Positions 26,433 through 35,466 are shown, counted from the stretch's first letter. The stretch is 64,000 nt of DNA from CAZAPO01 sp044841755 (GCA_044841755.1 JAXOFM010000002.1:434001-498000), one strand, 5' to 3'. Made by a program: numbers and translations. Notes: a model not told the origin generated them from the letters alone.

Positions 26433-26456
26433 AAAAGGATGCAATTGCATCCTTTT
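26433..26456. terminator. bidirectional terminator
   Basis: AAAAGGATGCAA and TTGCATCCTTTT form a perfect 24-base palindrome starting right after the mtaB stop. It also serves the minus-strand acetyltransferase-like gene that ends at 26461. Confidence 0.9.
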
Positions 26457-26460
26457 CTTT

Positions 26461-26757
26461 TTAAATTCTTACACCAACTGGCAGCATACTTTTGTAGCGC
26501 CTATTTCTTCTAATAAATTTTGCAATTGGTGGCGCAGTTGGTACTACGCTAATGTTTCTGTCTTGAATATTTTCCATTACTAATCTTAAAAAATCTTCTA
26601 CAAACTCATTGTCGTCCGCATTTTCTGGAACCACGAGCTTTGTTAGGAAAATTTTTCTGTCTTGTAAAGAATATTCAATAGTGGCTAGTTCGCCTTCAAC
26701 ATCCATTTGAAATTGTCTCAAAAAGGTGTTGTCAATTAGTTCAGCTGCATCAATCAT
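26461..26757 (-). CDS. GNAT-like acetyltransferase, YjdJ type
   Basis: This 98-residue protein is close in size and pattern to the short GNAT relatives of the YjdJ family, seen in EYSLQDRKIFLTKLVVPENADDNEF and the C-terminal AKFIRRNRRYKSMLP, though the usual GxGxA loop region (residues 45-70) is divergent. The role is unknown. It is a single gene with no clear operon partner; its terminator is shared with mtaB. Confidence 0.75.
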   Translation of the reverse strand: MIDAAELIDNTFLRQFQMDVEGELATIEYSLQDRKIFLTKLVVPENADDNEFVEDFLRLVMENIQDRNISVVPTAPPIAKFIRRNRRYKSMLPVGVRI

Positions 26758-26863
26758 AATTAGTCGTTTAATTCAATGGAGAAAGAACTATTTTATATAG
26801 TTTTGCTGTGCAAAGTTACGAAAATATCCTTATATAATGCCAAATCTTATACCTTAATTGCTT

Positions 26864-27526
26864 ATGAACCAGCAGATAATACATGTTTATCTTATGCCTG
26901 GTATGGCAGCCAATCCTTCAATTTTTGAAAATATTAGGCTTTCTAGTGAGCAATTCGAAATTCATTGGTTGGAATGGATGATTCCATTCCCAAAGGAAAC
27001 TTTGCAAGAATATGCCAAGCGTATGAGCGAAAAAGTTGTTCATGATGATGCAGTTTTACTAGGTGTTTCGTTTGGTGGAATTTTGGTACAAGAAATGAGT
27101 GCTTTTTTGAATCTTAGAAAGCTAATTATAGCTTCTAGTGTTAAGACAAGGTATGAGCTACCAAGACGAATGAAGATTGCACGTATTACAGGTATGTATA
27201 AACTAGCTCCTACAAGATTAGCACAAAATGTTGATGCTTTGGCTAAATATACTTTTGGCAAGACAGTCAAAAGAAGGGTTGAATTATATAAAAAGTACTT
27301 ATCTGTTAATGATAAATCATATTTAGATTGGGCGCTAGAGCAGGTGGTTTGTTGGGAAAGAGAAATACCTGATGATGAAGTTATTCATATTCATGGTGAA
27401 AAAGATATGGTTTTTCCTATACGTTATATTGATAATTGTATTACAGTTAAAAATGGTACACATATCATGATCATCAATAAATACAAGTGGTTCAACGAGA
27501 ATCTTCCTAAACTCATTTTAAGTTAA
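26864..27526 (+). CDS. alpha/beta hydrolase
   Basis: This 220-residue cytosolic protein has the nucleophile elbow GVSFGG (Ser69), the acid residue in HGEKDMVFP near residue 180 and the histidine in NGTHIMI near residue 202, which completes a Ser-Asp-His triad. The oxyanion segment is MPGMAANPSIF at the N-terminus. The natural ester or lactone substrate is not evident. I use ATG 26864; a TTG two codons earlier is unlikely. It is followed 55 bases later by a lytic transglycosylase and may be in the same transcript. Confidence 0.85.
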   Translation: MNQQIIHVYLMPGMAANPSIFENIRLSSEQFEIHWLEWMIPFPKETLQEYAKRMSEKVVHDDAVLLGVSFGGILVQEMSAFLNLRKLIIASSVKTRYELPRRMKIARITGMYKLAPTRLAQNVDALAKYTFGKTVKRRVELYKKYLSVNDKSYLDWALEQVVCWEREIPDDEVIHIHGEKDMVFPIRYIDNCITVKNGTHIMIINKYKWFNENLPKLILS

Positions 27527-27581
27527 AATTTATTACGGTTTCGTATTTTTTTATACATTTAGGCAAATAAACTTGTTCAAA

Positions 27582-28511
27582 ATGAAGACGATAAAAAATA
27601 TTTTAGCTTTCGTCGGATTATTAAGTTTATCTGGGCTGCTCATTTTTGCGGTACAAGACGCTCCAAGCGATGAAAACCTAGAAAAGAAAATCATAAACGA
27701 TTATAACGTTTATGCACTTAATGTTCCCGACAACTTAGAATTTGCAGGAGAAACTGTACCATTAGATAATCCTGACATTCTTGAAAGAATGGATAGAGAG
27801 CTTTTGGTTAACACTTATTGGCAATCTAATGCCTTATTAATGTTTAAGCGTGCAAATAAGCATTTCCCAATTATAGAACCTATTTTGAAGAAGCATGGTA
27901 TTCCTAACGATTTTAAATACTTAGCTGTTATTGAAAGTGGTTTACTAAATGTTACTTCTCCAGCAGGAGCTAGAGGTTTTTGGCAGATTATGAGAACTAC
28001 TGGTAGAGAGAATGGTTTAGAAATAAACTCAAATGTAGATGAACGGTACAATGTTGCTATGGCTACCGAAGTTGCTTGTAAATATTTGCTAAGGGCTAAG
28101 GAAAAGTTTGGGACTTGGACGCTGGCAGCAGCGTCTTACAATGCTGGAGTAGCTGGAATTAATAGAAGATTGAAAGAACAAAATGTAGATAGTTATTATG
28201 ACTTATTACTTGGCGAAGAAACGGGTCGTTATATGTTTAGAATTGTTGCCTTGAAAGAAATTTTAAATCATCCTGACAAGTATGGATTTAATTTTAGATA
28301 TAAAGATCTATACCAAGCAGTGCCAACCTATAAAGTATCTGTTGATACTGCTGTCACGGATTTTGTAAAGTTTTCTGAAAAATTCGGAATCAATTATAAG
28401 ATATTGAAATTGCATAACCCTTGGTTACGAGAGAAACACCTGAACAATAAATCTCGTAAGCAGTATTTTATTGAGATACCCAAAGAAGGACATTATAGCA
28501 CAAAACCATAA
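27582..28511 (+). CDS. lytic murein transglycosylase, MltD-like
   Basis: This 309-residue exported protein has an N-terminal hydrophobic anchor (residues 5-24) and an SLT transglycosylase domain. The catalytic glutamate is in AVIESGL (Glu118), followed by PAGARGFWQIM and AAASYNAGVAGINRRL, all typical. Such enzymes cleave peptidoglycan glycan strands to make 1,6-anhydro ends during growth, recycling or machine insertion. The C-terminal 70 residues (around YKVSVDTAVTDFVKFSEKFGI) look like the start of a LysM-like module but are not a full LysM. The start is ATG 27582. Confidence 0.9.
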   Translation: MKTIKNILAFVGLLSLSGLLIFAVQDAPSDENLEKKIINDYNVYALNVPDNLEFAGETVPLDNPDILERMDRELLVNTYWQSNALLMFKRANKHFPIIEPILKKHGIPNDFKYLAVIESGLLNVTSPAGARGFWQIMRTTGRENGLEINSNVDERYNVAMATEVACKYLLRAKEKFGTWTLAAASYNAGVAGINRRLKEQNVDSYYDLLLGEETGRYMFRIVALKEILNHPDKYGFNFRYKDLYQAVPTYKVSVDTAVTDFVKFSEKFGINYKILKLHNPWLREKHLNNKSRKQYFIEIPKEGHYSTKP

Positions 28512-28513
28512 AC

Positions 28514-28543
28514 AAAAAAGCACTGAGAAATCAGTGCTTTTTT
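28514..28543. terminator. bidirectional terminator
   Basis: AAAAAAGCACTG and CAGTGCTTTTTT form a perfect 12-bp stem with a 6-base loop. It lies between the convergent transglycosylase and TPR genes. Confidence 0.92.
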
Positions 28544-28544
28544 G

Positions 28545-29123
28545 CTATCGTCTACTTCTTCGTCCTTGCCTTGAAGAAGTTGGTGTTCCATAATGTTGAT
28601 TTGGTATTGAAGCTTTCTTCATTTGTTGTTTGAACATTTTAATTTGATCTGTCAACATTCCTCTTTTATCAAGCTTCTGTGCTTCCTGTAACAATTTTTG
28701 AGCTTCTTGCTTTCTACGCTTACTAAAAGCAATACCAGCAAGGTTTAATTTTGCCATTGCTAAATCATGATCCATAGATAAGCCTAAAGAAATTGCATTT
28801 TTAAAGTATTTCTCGGCTTCATTCATGTTGGTTTGTGAAACCATGATTCCTTGTAAAAAGTTATAATATCCTTGCTGTTTTTTTGTTAAGGCACCTTTAG
28901 GGTTCTTAATTTTTCTTAACCACTTTTGCGCACCGTCAAAATCTTGTTTTCTAAGTTTTAAAAATGCTAGAAGAATCAATTCGTTCTTAAAGTACAAGAA
29001 AACAAATATTGATGATAAAAGAACATACATAATTCCATTACCAATAAATCCTTCCACAAATTGGTAAATAGCATAGGCAAACACTAAAATTGCCAGAACT
29101 AGTTTTATATTTTTATTGAACAT
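28545..29123 (-). CDS. membrane protein with TPR-like region, unknown function
   Basis: This 192-residue protein has two N-terminal membrane helices (residues 7-24 and 29-50) and a helical region from about residue 55 with TPR-like repeats, such as DFDGAQKWLRKI, NEAEKYFKNAISLGLSMD and AKLNLAGIAFSKRRKQEAQKLLQEA. The tail is basic and low-complexity (SSRQGRRSRR). TPRs usually mediate protein contacts, so it may be a membrane-bound adaptor. The function is unknown. It is transcribed away from rpmH. Confidence 0.82.
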   Translation of the reverse strand: MFNKNIKLVLAILVFAYAIYQFVEGFIGNGIMYVLLSSIFVFLYFKNELILLAFLKLRKQDFDGAQKWLRKIKNPKGALTKKQQGYYNFLQGIMVSQTNMNEAEKYFKNAISLGLSMDHDLAMAKLNLAGIAFSKRRKQEAQKLLQEAQKLDKRGMLTDQIKMFKQQMKKASIPNQHYGTPTSSRQGRRSRR

Positions 29124-29188
29124 TTTTTAGTTATAAAATTTGGATTGCAAAGGTAGTAAAAACAATTAAAAATATTTTTAATTTTGGG

Positions 29189-29219
29189 TTTGTCAAATAA
29201 AAAAGCCTTTGTATATTTG
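29189..29219 (+). promoter_or_regulatory. consensus promoter of rpmH
   Basis: TTTG (29189-29192), 19 bases, TATATTTG (29212-29219): a perfect match to the Bacteroidota promoter TTTG-N19-TAnnTTTG. It lies 70 bases before the rpmH start. Confidence 0.8.
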
Positions 29220-29289
29220 CGCCGCACTTTTGGACATATAAAAGTGTAACCCAATTAATCAATAAACGAAGTTTTAAAGATATAATAAA

Positions 29290-29448
29290 ATGAAAAGAAC
29301 GTTTCAACCATCTAAGAGAAAGAGAAGAAACAAGCATGGCTTTAGAGAAAGAATGGCTACTGCCAATGGTAGAAAAGTCTTAGCTAGAAGAAGAGCTAAG
29401 GGTAGAAAGAAACTTTCTGTATCTTCTGAAACTCGTCATAAGAAATAA
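29290..29448 (+). CDS. rpmH: 50S ribosomal protein L34
   Basis: This 52-codon gene encodes the very basic L34 protein, which begins MKRTFQPSKRKRRNKHGFRE and continues MATANGRKVLARRRAKGRKKL, the textbook L34 sequence, and then has a short ETRHKK tail. Its role is in the large ribosomal subunit, and it is essential or near-essential. It has a perfect consensus promoter and a strong terminator. In many bacteria rpmH is next to rnpA and dnaA; here it stands alone, as is common in Bacteroidota. Confidence 0.98.
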   Translation: MKRTFQPSKRKRRNKHGFRERMATANGRKVLARRRAKGRKKLSVSSETRHKK

Positions 29449-29470
29449 TGATTAACAATTGTTAATATAT

Positions 29471-29504
29471 AAAAGGTGTTACTGGTCGTAACGCCTTTTT
29501 TTAT
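29471..29504 (+). terminator. rpmH terminator
   Basis: AAAAGGTGTTAC and GTAACGCCTTTT form a 12-bp stem (one G-T pair) around TGGTC, followed by a T-run. Confidence 0.9.
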
Positions 29505-29552
29505 ATCTATTGGATAACTATTTTTGAAAAATTTTTAAAGTACACTTAATCG

Positions 29553-32405
29553 ATGCCGAAAAGAAAAGACCTTAACTCAATTTTAATTATTGGATCTGGA
29601 CCAATTGTAATTGGTCAAGCTTGTGAATTTGACTATTCAGGATCACAAGCACTTCGTTCATTACGTGAGGACGGAATTGAAACTATTCTAATCAATTCTA
29701 ATCCTGCTACAATTATGACAGATCCTTCAATGGCAGATCATGTTTATTTATTGCCATTGAATACCAAATCAATTGTTAAGATTTTAAAAGAACATCCTCA
29801 AATTGATGCCGTTTTACCAACAATGGGAGGACAAACAGCATTAAACCTTTGTATTGAAGCTGATGAAAAAGGAATTTGGGAAGACTTTAATGTAGAGATC
29901 ATTGGGGTAGATATTGACGCAATTAATATTACTGAGGATAGAGATAAGTTCAGATTGTTAATGGAAGAAATTGGAGTTCCAATGGCACCTCAAGCAACAG
30001 CTACTTCCTTCTTGAAGGGTAAAGAAGTTGCTCAAGAGTTCGGATTTCCATTATGTATTAGAGCATCATTTACACTAGGTGGAGCGGGAGCAGCAATTGT
30101 TTATAACGAAGAGGATTTTGAAGAGTCATTGTCTAGAGGATTAGAGATTTCACCTATTCATGAGGTAATGATAGATAAAGCAATGATGGGATGGAAGGAG
30201 TTTGAGTTAGAATTGCTTCGTGATGATAATGACAATGTTGTGATTATTTGTTCCATCGAGAATATGGATCCTATGGGAATTCATACAGGAGATTCTATTA
30301 CAGTTGCTCCAGCAATGACATTAAGTGATTCTACGTATCAAAAAATGCGTGATATGGCTATCCATATGATGCGCAGTATTGGTGATTTTGCTGGAGGATG
30401 TAACGTACAGTTTGCTGTAAGTCCAGATGAGAAAGAAGAGATTATCGCTATTGAGATTAATCCACGTGTATCTCGTTCTTCTGCATTGGCTAGTAAGGCA
30501 ACAGGATATCCTATTGCAAAAATTGCTGCTAAGTTAGCTATAGGTTACACACTTGACGAACTAGATAATCAAATTACAAGATCAACTTCGGCTTTATTTG
30601 AGCCAACATTAGATTACGTAATTGTAAAAATACCACGTTGGAACTTTGATAAGTTTGAAGGCTCTGATAGAACATTAGGACTTCAAATGAAGGCAGTAGG
30701 AGAGGTTATGGGAATTGGTCGTTCTTTCCAGGAAGCACTTCATAAAGCAACACAGTCCTTAGAGATAAAAAGAAATGGTTTAGGAGCTGACGGTAAAGGT
30801 TATAAGAATTACGATCAGATTATTGATAAGTTGAAGTATGCAAGTTGGGATCGTGTGTTTGTGATCTATGATGCTATCCAAATGGGAATTCCATTAAGCA
30901 GAATCCACGATATTACTAAGATCGATATGTGGTTCTTAAAGCAATATGAAGAACTTTATCACTTAGAAAAAGAAATTTCAACTTATACTATTGATACGAT
31001 CGAGCGTGAACTTTTATTAGAAGCTAAGCAGAAAGGCTATGGAGATCGTCAAATAGCACATATGTTAGGATGTTTAGAGAGCCAGGTCTATAATAAACGT
31101 GATGAAATGAACATCAACCGTGTGTATAAGTTGGTAGATACTTGTGCTGCAGAGTTTAAAGCGATGACACCGTATTACTATTCAACCTTTGAAAGCGAAA
31201 TGGAGACTGCTGATGGTAAGCGTTACTCAGATAATGAAAGTGTAGTAACTGATAAGAAGAAGGTTGTCGTATTAGGTTCAGGACCAAACAGAATTGGGCA
31301 AGGTATTGAGTTTGATTATTGTTGTGTTCATGGTGTTTATGCAGCTAAAGAATGTGGTTATGAAACCATAATGATTAACTGTAACCCTGAAACTGTATCA
31401 ACTGATTTTGATACTGCAGACAAACTATATTTTGAACCAGTTTTCTGGGAGCATATCTACGATATCATTCGTCATGAAAAACCGGAAGGTGTAATTGTTC
31501 AGCTTGGTGGGCAAACAGCGCTAAAACTTGCCGAAAAGCTTGATAGATACGGTATTAAAATTATAGGAACTAGTTATCAGTCACTTGATTTAGCAGAAGA
31601 TAGAGGTTCATTCTCAACATTATTAAAAGAGAATAATATACCTTATCCTAAATTTGATACAGCTGAAACAGCTGACGAAGCATTAAAAGTTGCTGAGGAG
31701 TTAGATTTCCCAATCTTGGTAAGACCATCTTATGTATTAGGTGGTCAAGGAATGAAGATTGTAATTAACGAAGAAGAGCTTGAAAAGCATGTAGTTGATC
31801 TTTTAAGGAAAATACCAAATAACAAATTACTACTTGACCATTATTTAGATGGTGCAATTGAAGCTGAAGCTGATGCAATTTGTGATGGTGAGAGTGTCTA
31901 TATAATTGGTATAATGGAGCACATTGAACCTTGTGGAATTCACTCTGGTGATAGTAACGCTACATTACCACCATTTAATTTAGGACCTTTAGTAATGCAG
32001 CAGATAGAAGATCATACATATAAGATTGCAAAAGCTTTAAATACTGTAGGATTGATCAATATTCAGTTTGCTGTAAAAGATGACAAAGTTTATATAATTG
32101 AAGCCAACCCTAGAGCATCAAGAACAGTTCCTTTTATTGCAAAAGCTTATGGAGAACCTTATGTGAATTATGCGACCAAAGTGATGTTGGGAGATAAGAA
32201 AGTTACAGACTTCGATTTTAAACCACACCTTGAAGGTTATGCTATCAAACAACCGGTATTTTCATTCAACAAATTCCCTAACGTAAACAAGAATTTAGGA
32301 CCAGAAATGAAGAGTACGGGAGAGAGTATTTTGTTTATTGATAGCTTAAAAGATGATGAGTTTTACGACCTATACTCAAGACGTAAAATGTATTTAAGTA
32401 AGTAA
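29553..32405 (+). CDS. carB: carbamoyl-phosphate synthase large chain, lacking the allosteric domain
   Basis: CarB makes carbamoyl phosphate from bicarbonate, ammonia (from CarA glutaminase) and ATP for pyrimidines and arginine. Two homologous ATP-grasp halves are visible: the first starts ILIIGSGPIVIGQACEFDYSG, the second VVVLGSGPNRIGQGIEFDYCC. The protein is 950 residues against about 1073 in E. coli and stops just after GPEMKSTGES, where the C-terminal MGS allosteric domain (binding UMP, IMP and ornithine in E. coli) should begin. The reading frame ends at a normal stop followed by a terminator, so this is not a frameshift. Its activity is presumably regulated differently. carA is not in the window. 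Confidence 0.97.
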   Translation: MPKRKDLNSILIIGSGPIVIGQACEFDYSGSQALRSLREDGIETILINSNPATIMTDPSMADHVYLLPLNTKSIVKILKEHPQIDAVLPTMGGQTALNLCIEADEKGIWEDFNVEIIGVDIDAINITEDRDKFRLLMEEIGVPMAPQATATSFLKGKEVAQEFGFPLCIRASFTLGGAGAAIVYNEEDFEESLSRGLEISPIHEVMIDKAMMGWKEFELELLRDDNDNVVIICSIENMDPMGIHTGDSITVAPAMTLSDSTYQKMRDMAIHMMRSIGDFAGGCNVQFAVSPDEKEEIIAIEINPRVSRSSALASKATGYPIAKIAAKLAIGYTLDELDNQITRSTSALFEPTLDYVIVKIPRWNFDKFEGSDRTLGLQMKAVGEVMGIGRSFQEALHKATQSLEIKRNGLGADGKGYKNYDQIIDKLKYASWDRVFVIYDAIQMGIPLSRIHDITKIDMWFLKQYEELYHLEKEISTYTIDTIERELLLEAKQKGYGDRQIAHMLGCLESQVYNKRDEMNINRVYKLVDTCAAEFKAMTPYYYSTFESEMETADGKRYSDNESVVTDKKKVVVLGSGPNRIGQGIEFDYCCVHGVYAAKECGYETIMINCNPETVSTDFDTADKLYFEPVFWEHIYDIIRHEKPEGVIVQLGGQTALKLAEKLDRYGIKIIGTSYQSLDLAEDRGSFSTLLKENNIPYPKFDTAETADEALKVAEELDFPILVRPSYVLGGQGMKIVINEEELEKHVVDLLRKIPNNKLLLDHYLDGAIEAEADAICDGESVYIIGIMEHIEPCGIHSGDSNATLPPFNLGPLVMQQIEDHTYKIAKALNTVGLINIQFAVKDDKVYIIEANPRASRTVPFIAKAYGEPYVNYATKVMLGDKKVTDFDFKPHLEGYAIKQPVFSFNKFPNVNKNLGPEMKSTGESILFIDSLKDDEFYDLYSRRKMYLSK

Positions 32406-32434
32406 ATACTTCTTTTCAACGAAATTATTAATAT

Positions 32435-32473
32435 TTATCCCACTAATTATTTAATTTAGTGGGATAATTTTTT
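32435..32473 (+). terminator. carB terminator
   Basis: TTATCCCACTA (32435-32445) and TAGTGGGATAA (32457-32467) form a perfect 11-bp stem, followed by TTTTTTG. Confidence 0.9.
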
Positions 32474-32484
32474 GCTAGAAATCT

Positions 32485-33381
32485 ATGAAAAGAAAACTAC
32501 TTATTTTATTCTGTTTAATATTCACGTTATCCTTTGGTTATGCGCAAGTGGTAGCAGATCAAACTGATGATTTCGAAGATGGAACTACTCAAAGCTGGAA
32601 ACATAAGTTAACTAATGCTGGAGAACCGGTTAATATTTCTTCTGGCGGACCGGGTGGTGTAGATGATAATTATCTCACTATGAGCAACAACGGTACTAAT
32701 GGATCTCCTGGGGCTAGACATATTATGTTTAATACAGACTCTAGGTGGACAGGTGGTAGCGACTACACTGCTACGGGGATTGTTGCAATTAGAATGGATG
32801 TAAATAATACAGGTGCTGAAGATTTACATTTAAGAGTTGCTTTTAGAGGAGGTCCAGGTGTTACATGGATTTCTACTACAAATCCGGTTGTAGTTGGAGC
32901 AGGTAGTGGATGGACCACGATTGAAATACCTATTTTATCTGGAGATTTTACGGTTTCTCAAGGTTCTGATACAGCAGCACAAGTTTTAGAAGATGTAAAT
33001 ACAGAAATGAGAATATTGAGTAATGATGGTAATGATACATCTCCACAGGCAGCTTTGCATAAAGGTGATTTAAGAGTTCAAACATCTAATTTTGATAATA
33101 TTAGAGCAGCAACCTCTTTTTTAAGTACTAAAGAAAGAAGCAAGCCTAGTAATTTTAAAATATCTCCAAATCCAAGCAGTAGAGAATTAAATTTAAATCT
33201 TTCAAGATTAGACAACAATACTAATGTTGAAGTATTTGATGTATTAGGAAAGAAAATATATGCTGATAGAATTGAGAATTTAAATAAATCAATTGATGTT
33301 TCTCAATGGAACAATGGTGTATACTTGGTCAGATTAACTTCAGACAATGCTACTCAAACCAAACGCTTTATAAAACAATAA
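32485..33381 (+). CDS. secreted T9SS type A protein of unknown function
   Basis: This 298-residue protein has a signal peptide (ending GYAQ), a beta-rich central region of about 190 residues and a T9SS type A tail (from KISPNPSSRELNLNLS to the end). The central part contains SGGPGGVDDNYLTMSN and repeated Gly/Asn/Thr-rich stretches, perhaps a jelly-roll or LamG-like fold, but no named domain is recognised. The C-terminal 50 residues match those of the next gene at 42 positions. Export by type IX secretion to the cell surface is expected. Confidence 0.85.
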   Translation: MKRKLLILFCLIFTLSFGYAQVVADQTDDFEDGTTQSWKHKLTNAGEPVNISSGGPGGVDDNYLTMSNNGTNGSPGARHIMFNTDSRWTGGSDYTATGIVAIRMDVNNTGAEDLHLRVAFRGGPGVTWISTTNPVVVGAGSGWTTIEIPILSGDFTVSQGSDTAAQVLEDVNTEMRILSNDGNDTSPQAALHKGDLRVQTSNFDNIRAATSFLSTKERSKPSNFKISPNPSSRELNLNLSRLDNNTNVEVFDVLGKKIYADRIENLNKSIDVSQWNNGVYLVRLTSDNATQTKRFIKQ

Positions 33382-33403
33382 ATAGAATTTAAATATTGAA
33401 ATG

Positions 33404-33432
33404 AAGTCACCTAAAAAGGTGGCTTTTTTTTG
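33404..33432 (+). terminator. terminator
   Basis: AAGTCACCT and AGGTGGCTT form a stem around AAAA (one G-T pair), followed by a run of Ts. It lies 22 bases after the T9SS protein stop. Confidence 0.85.
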
Positions 33433-33514
33433 TATTTAATGTGAGGTATTGATTGATGTAAGAAGCTGATAATAAGCATTTAGTAGTTTTTTGTTATCTT
33501 TGATAAAAAGCTCT

Positions 33515-34102
33515 ATGAAAACAAAATTACTCGCTTTAATAGGTGGTTTCATATTTACATCACTTCAAGCACAAACCACGCATATGTTAGATTGGCGAAT
33601 AGGTTCTGTGAGTCCAACCACAGATTTAACCATTAATGTAGGAGATACAGTAGAATGGACATGGACAGATGGAGCTCCTCATACTGTGCAAAGTGGTTTG
33701 GGAGCTGCAGAATTTTTTAATAGCGGACAGTTAACTGGCATCGGTCAGAAGTATTCTTATACATTTACAGTAGCTGGAGTTAATCCTTATTTGTGTGGTG
33801 TACATGGTGCTATAAATATGTCTGGTACCATTACTGTTCAGAATATTTTGGGTCTGAATGATGTTGAACAGCATAAGTTTAGAATTTCTCCGAACCCTGC
33901 AAGAAATAAGCTCAATTTAGAAATTAGCAGACTTGGCAATGTTTCAGTGGCGGTTTTTGATGTGCTTGGAAAGAAAATATATGCCGATAGAATTGAGAAT
34001 TTAAATAAGTCTATCGATGTTTCTAATTGGAATAATGGTTTGTACTTAGTTAAATTAGCTTCAGACAGCGGAACACAAACCAAACGTTTTGTAAAGCAAT
34101 AA
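33515..34102 (+). CDS. secreted cupredoxin-like (blue copper) protein with T9SS tail
   Basis: This 195-residue protein has a signal peptide (ending SLQAQ) and a plastocyanin-like domain. The likely type 1 copper ligands are His in GAPHTVQSG, Cys and His in YLCGVHG, and Met in GAINMSG, the classical H-C-H-M set in order. It is followed by a type A sorting domain (KFRISPNPARNKLNLEIS and onward). Copper electron carriers or copper-binding surface proteins of this build are known in flavobacteria; the redox partner is unknown. I start at ATG 33515; an in-frame TTG at 33491 would add an unlikely leader. A -7 element TATCTTTG lies at 33495-33502, so the leader would be very short. Confidence 0.87.
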   Translation: MKTKLLALIGGFIFTSLQAQTTHMLDWRIGSVSPTTDLTINVGDTVEWTWTDGAPHTVQSGLGAAEFFNSGQLTGIGQKYSYTFTVAGVNPYLCGVHGAINMSGTITVQNILGLNDVEQHKFRISPNPARNKLNLEISRLGNVSVAVFDVLGKKIYADRIENLNKSIDVSNWNNGLYLVKLASDSGTQTKRFVKQ

Positions 34103-34122
34103 ATTGAAAAACACATAAAATT

Positions 34123-34150
34123 AAAAAGCCACCGATTAGGTGGCTTTTTT
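34123..34150. terminator. bidirectional terminator
   Basis: AAAAAGCCACC and GGTGGCTTTTT form an 11-bp stem around GATTA. It serves the copper protein and, from the other side, rmuC. Confidence 0.9.
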
Positions 34151-35466
34151 TATTGTTCTTCTTCAGCTTTTTTTAGAAGCTTATCATTTATTTGCTTGTT
34201 GGCTTTGATACCCAATTTTTTAAGATTCTCAACTTTAGTAAGTAGATTTCCTTTACCAGTAAGTTTTTTCATTGAAGTGTCATAGCTTCCTTTAACAGTG
34301 TTGAGTTGGTTCCCAACTTTTAATAGGTCATCTGTTAGATTAACAAATTGATCATAAAGCCTTCCAGCTTGTTTAGCTATTTCAATAGCATTTTGCTGCT
34401 GTTTTTCGTTATTCCACATACTGTCTATCGTTCTAAGCGTCGCTAATAATGTAGAAGGAGTAACAATTACAATGTTCTTTTCAAAAGCAGTATTGTAAAG
34501 TGAATTATCGTCATTCACGGCCACTGCAAAAGCTGGCTCAATTGGAACGAACATGAGAACAAAGTCTGGAGACTCAATATCATATAGATCTTGATAGTTC
34601 TTATCAGAAAGCTGCTCTACGTGTTTCTTTATACTACTAACATGAGATTTTAGGAACATTTCTTTTTCTACATCTTCTGCATTAGCAAAACGTTCATAAT
34701 CAGTTAAAGAAACTTTAGAATCTATTACTAATTTCTTGTTATCAGGTAGATGCACAACAACATCAGGCATTACTCTTGAGCCATCGTCAAGTTTAAAACT
34801 TTGCTGAACAAAATATTCTCTGTCCTTTTCTAAACCAGATTTTTCAAGCACACGTTCTAAAACCAATTCTCCCCAATTCCCTTGCATTTTACTATCGCCT
34901 TTAAGAGCTTTGGTAAGATTTGTAGCTTCTTTACTCATTTGAATATTAAGCTCCTTAAGTCCTTCTAATTGAGTTTTGAGAGCTGAATGCATACTAATGC
35001 TTTCTTTTTGAGTGTCTTCAACTTTCTTTTCGAAGGTTTTTATCTTTTCTTGAAGCGGATTAAGAATATTTGATATTTGCTCTTTATTCTGTTCACTAAA
35101 CTTACTTGATTTCTCTTCTAATATTTTATTTGCCAGTAATTCAAAGTCTTTACGTAATTGCTCTTGTTGTTTAGCTAGTTCTTTATCTCTTTGTTCGTTT
35201 TGCTTTTGAAGATTCTCAAACTCAACATTTTTTTGAACGAGTTCTATATTTAATCCCTCACGCTCATCTCTAAATTGATCGCGTTCTTTTTCAATTTCTT
35301 CAATTGTCTTTTTTAAAGTGTCATTAGTAAGGTTTAATTGATTTTCTCTTTCGACTAAAGTGCTTTTTTCACTTTTACTCTTTAGCTTACTGATGAGCAT
35401 TCCTAAATAGGCGCCTAAACCAGCTGCAACAAGAATTGAAAAGACTAAAATGAGGTTGTCGTTCAT
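34150..35466 (-). CDS. rmuC: DNA recombination protein RmuC homologue
   Basis: This 438-residue protein has an N-terminal membrane anchor (LILVFSILVAAGLGAYLGMLI), a long coiled coil (residues about 30-160) and a C-terminal RmuC domain. Visible family motifs are GNWGELVLERVLEKSGL, VIDSKVSLTDYERF and VPIEPAFAVA. RmuC proteins are thought to be nuclease-fold proteins that limit inversions at short inverted repeats. The start at ATG 35466 is chosen over an upstream in-frame TTG. It is monocistronic. Confidence 0.92.
   Translation of the reverse strand: MNDNLILVFSILVAAGLGAYLGMLISKLKSKSEKSTLVERENQLNLTNDTLKKTIEEIEKERDQFRDEREGLNIELVQKNVEFENLQKQNEQRDKELAKQQEQLRKDFELLANKILEEKSSKFSEQNKEQISNILNPLQEKIKTFEKKVEDTQKESISMHSALKTQLEGLKELNIQMSKEATNLTKALKGDSKMQGNWGELVLERVLEKSGLEKDREYFVQQSFKLDDGSRVMPDVVVHLPDNKKLVIDSKVSLTDYERFANAEDVEKEMFLKSHVSSIKKHVEQLSDKNYQDLYDIESPDFVLMFVPIEPAFAVAVNDDNSLYNTAFEKNIVIVTPSTLLATLRTIDSMWNNEKQQQNAIEIAKQAGRLYDQFVNLTDDLLKVGNQLNTVKGSYDTSMKKLTGKGNLLTKVENLKKLGIKANKQINDKLLKKAEEEQ

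Noticed and set aside
33495..33502. TATCTTTG as a firm promoter for the copper protein
   Set aside because: It has no -33 partner and would leave a leader of only a few bases; noted in the gene entry but not listed as a feature.
34108..34160. Possible RNA-gene hairpin between the copper protein and rmuC
   Set aside because: It is a plain bidirectional terminator with T-runs on both strands.
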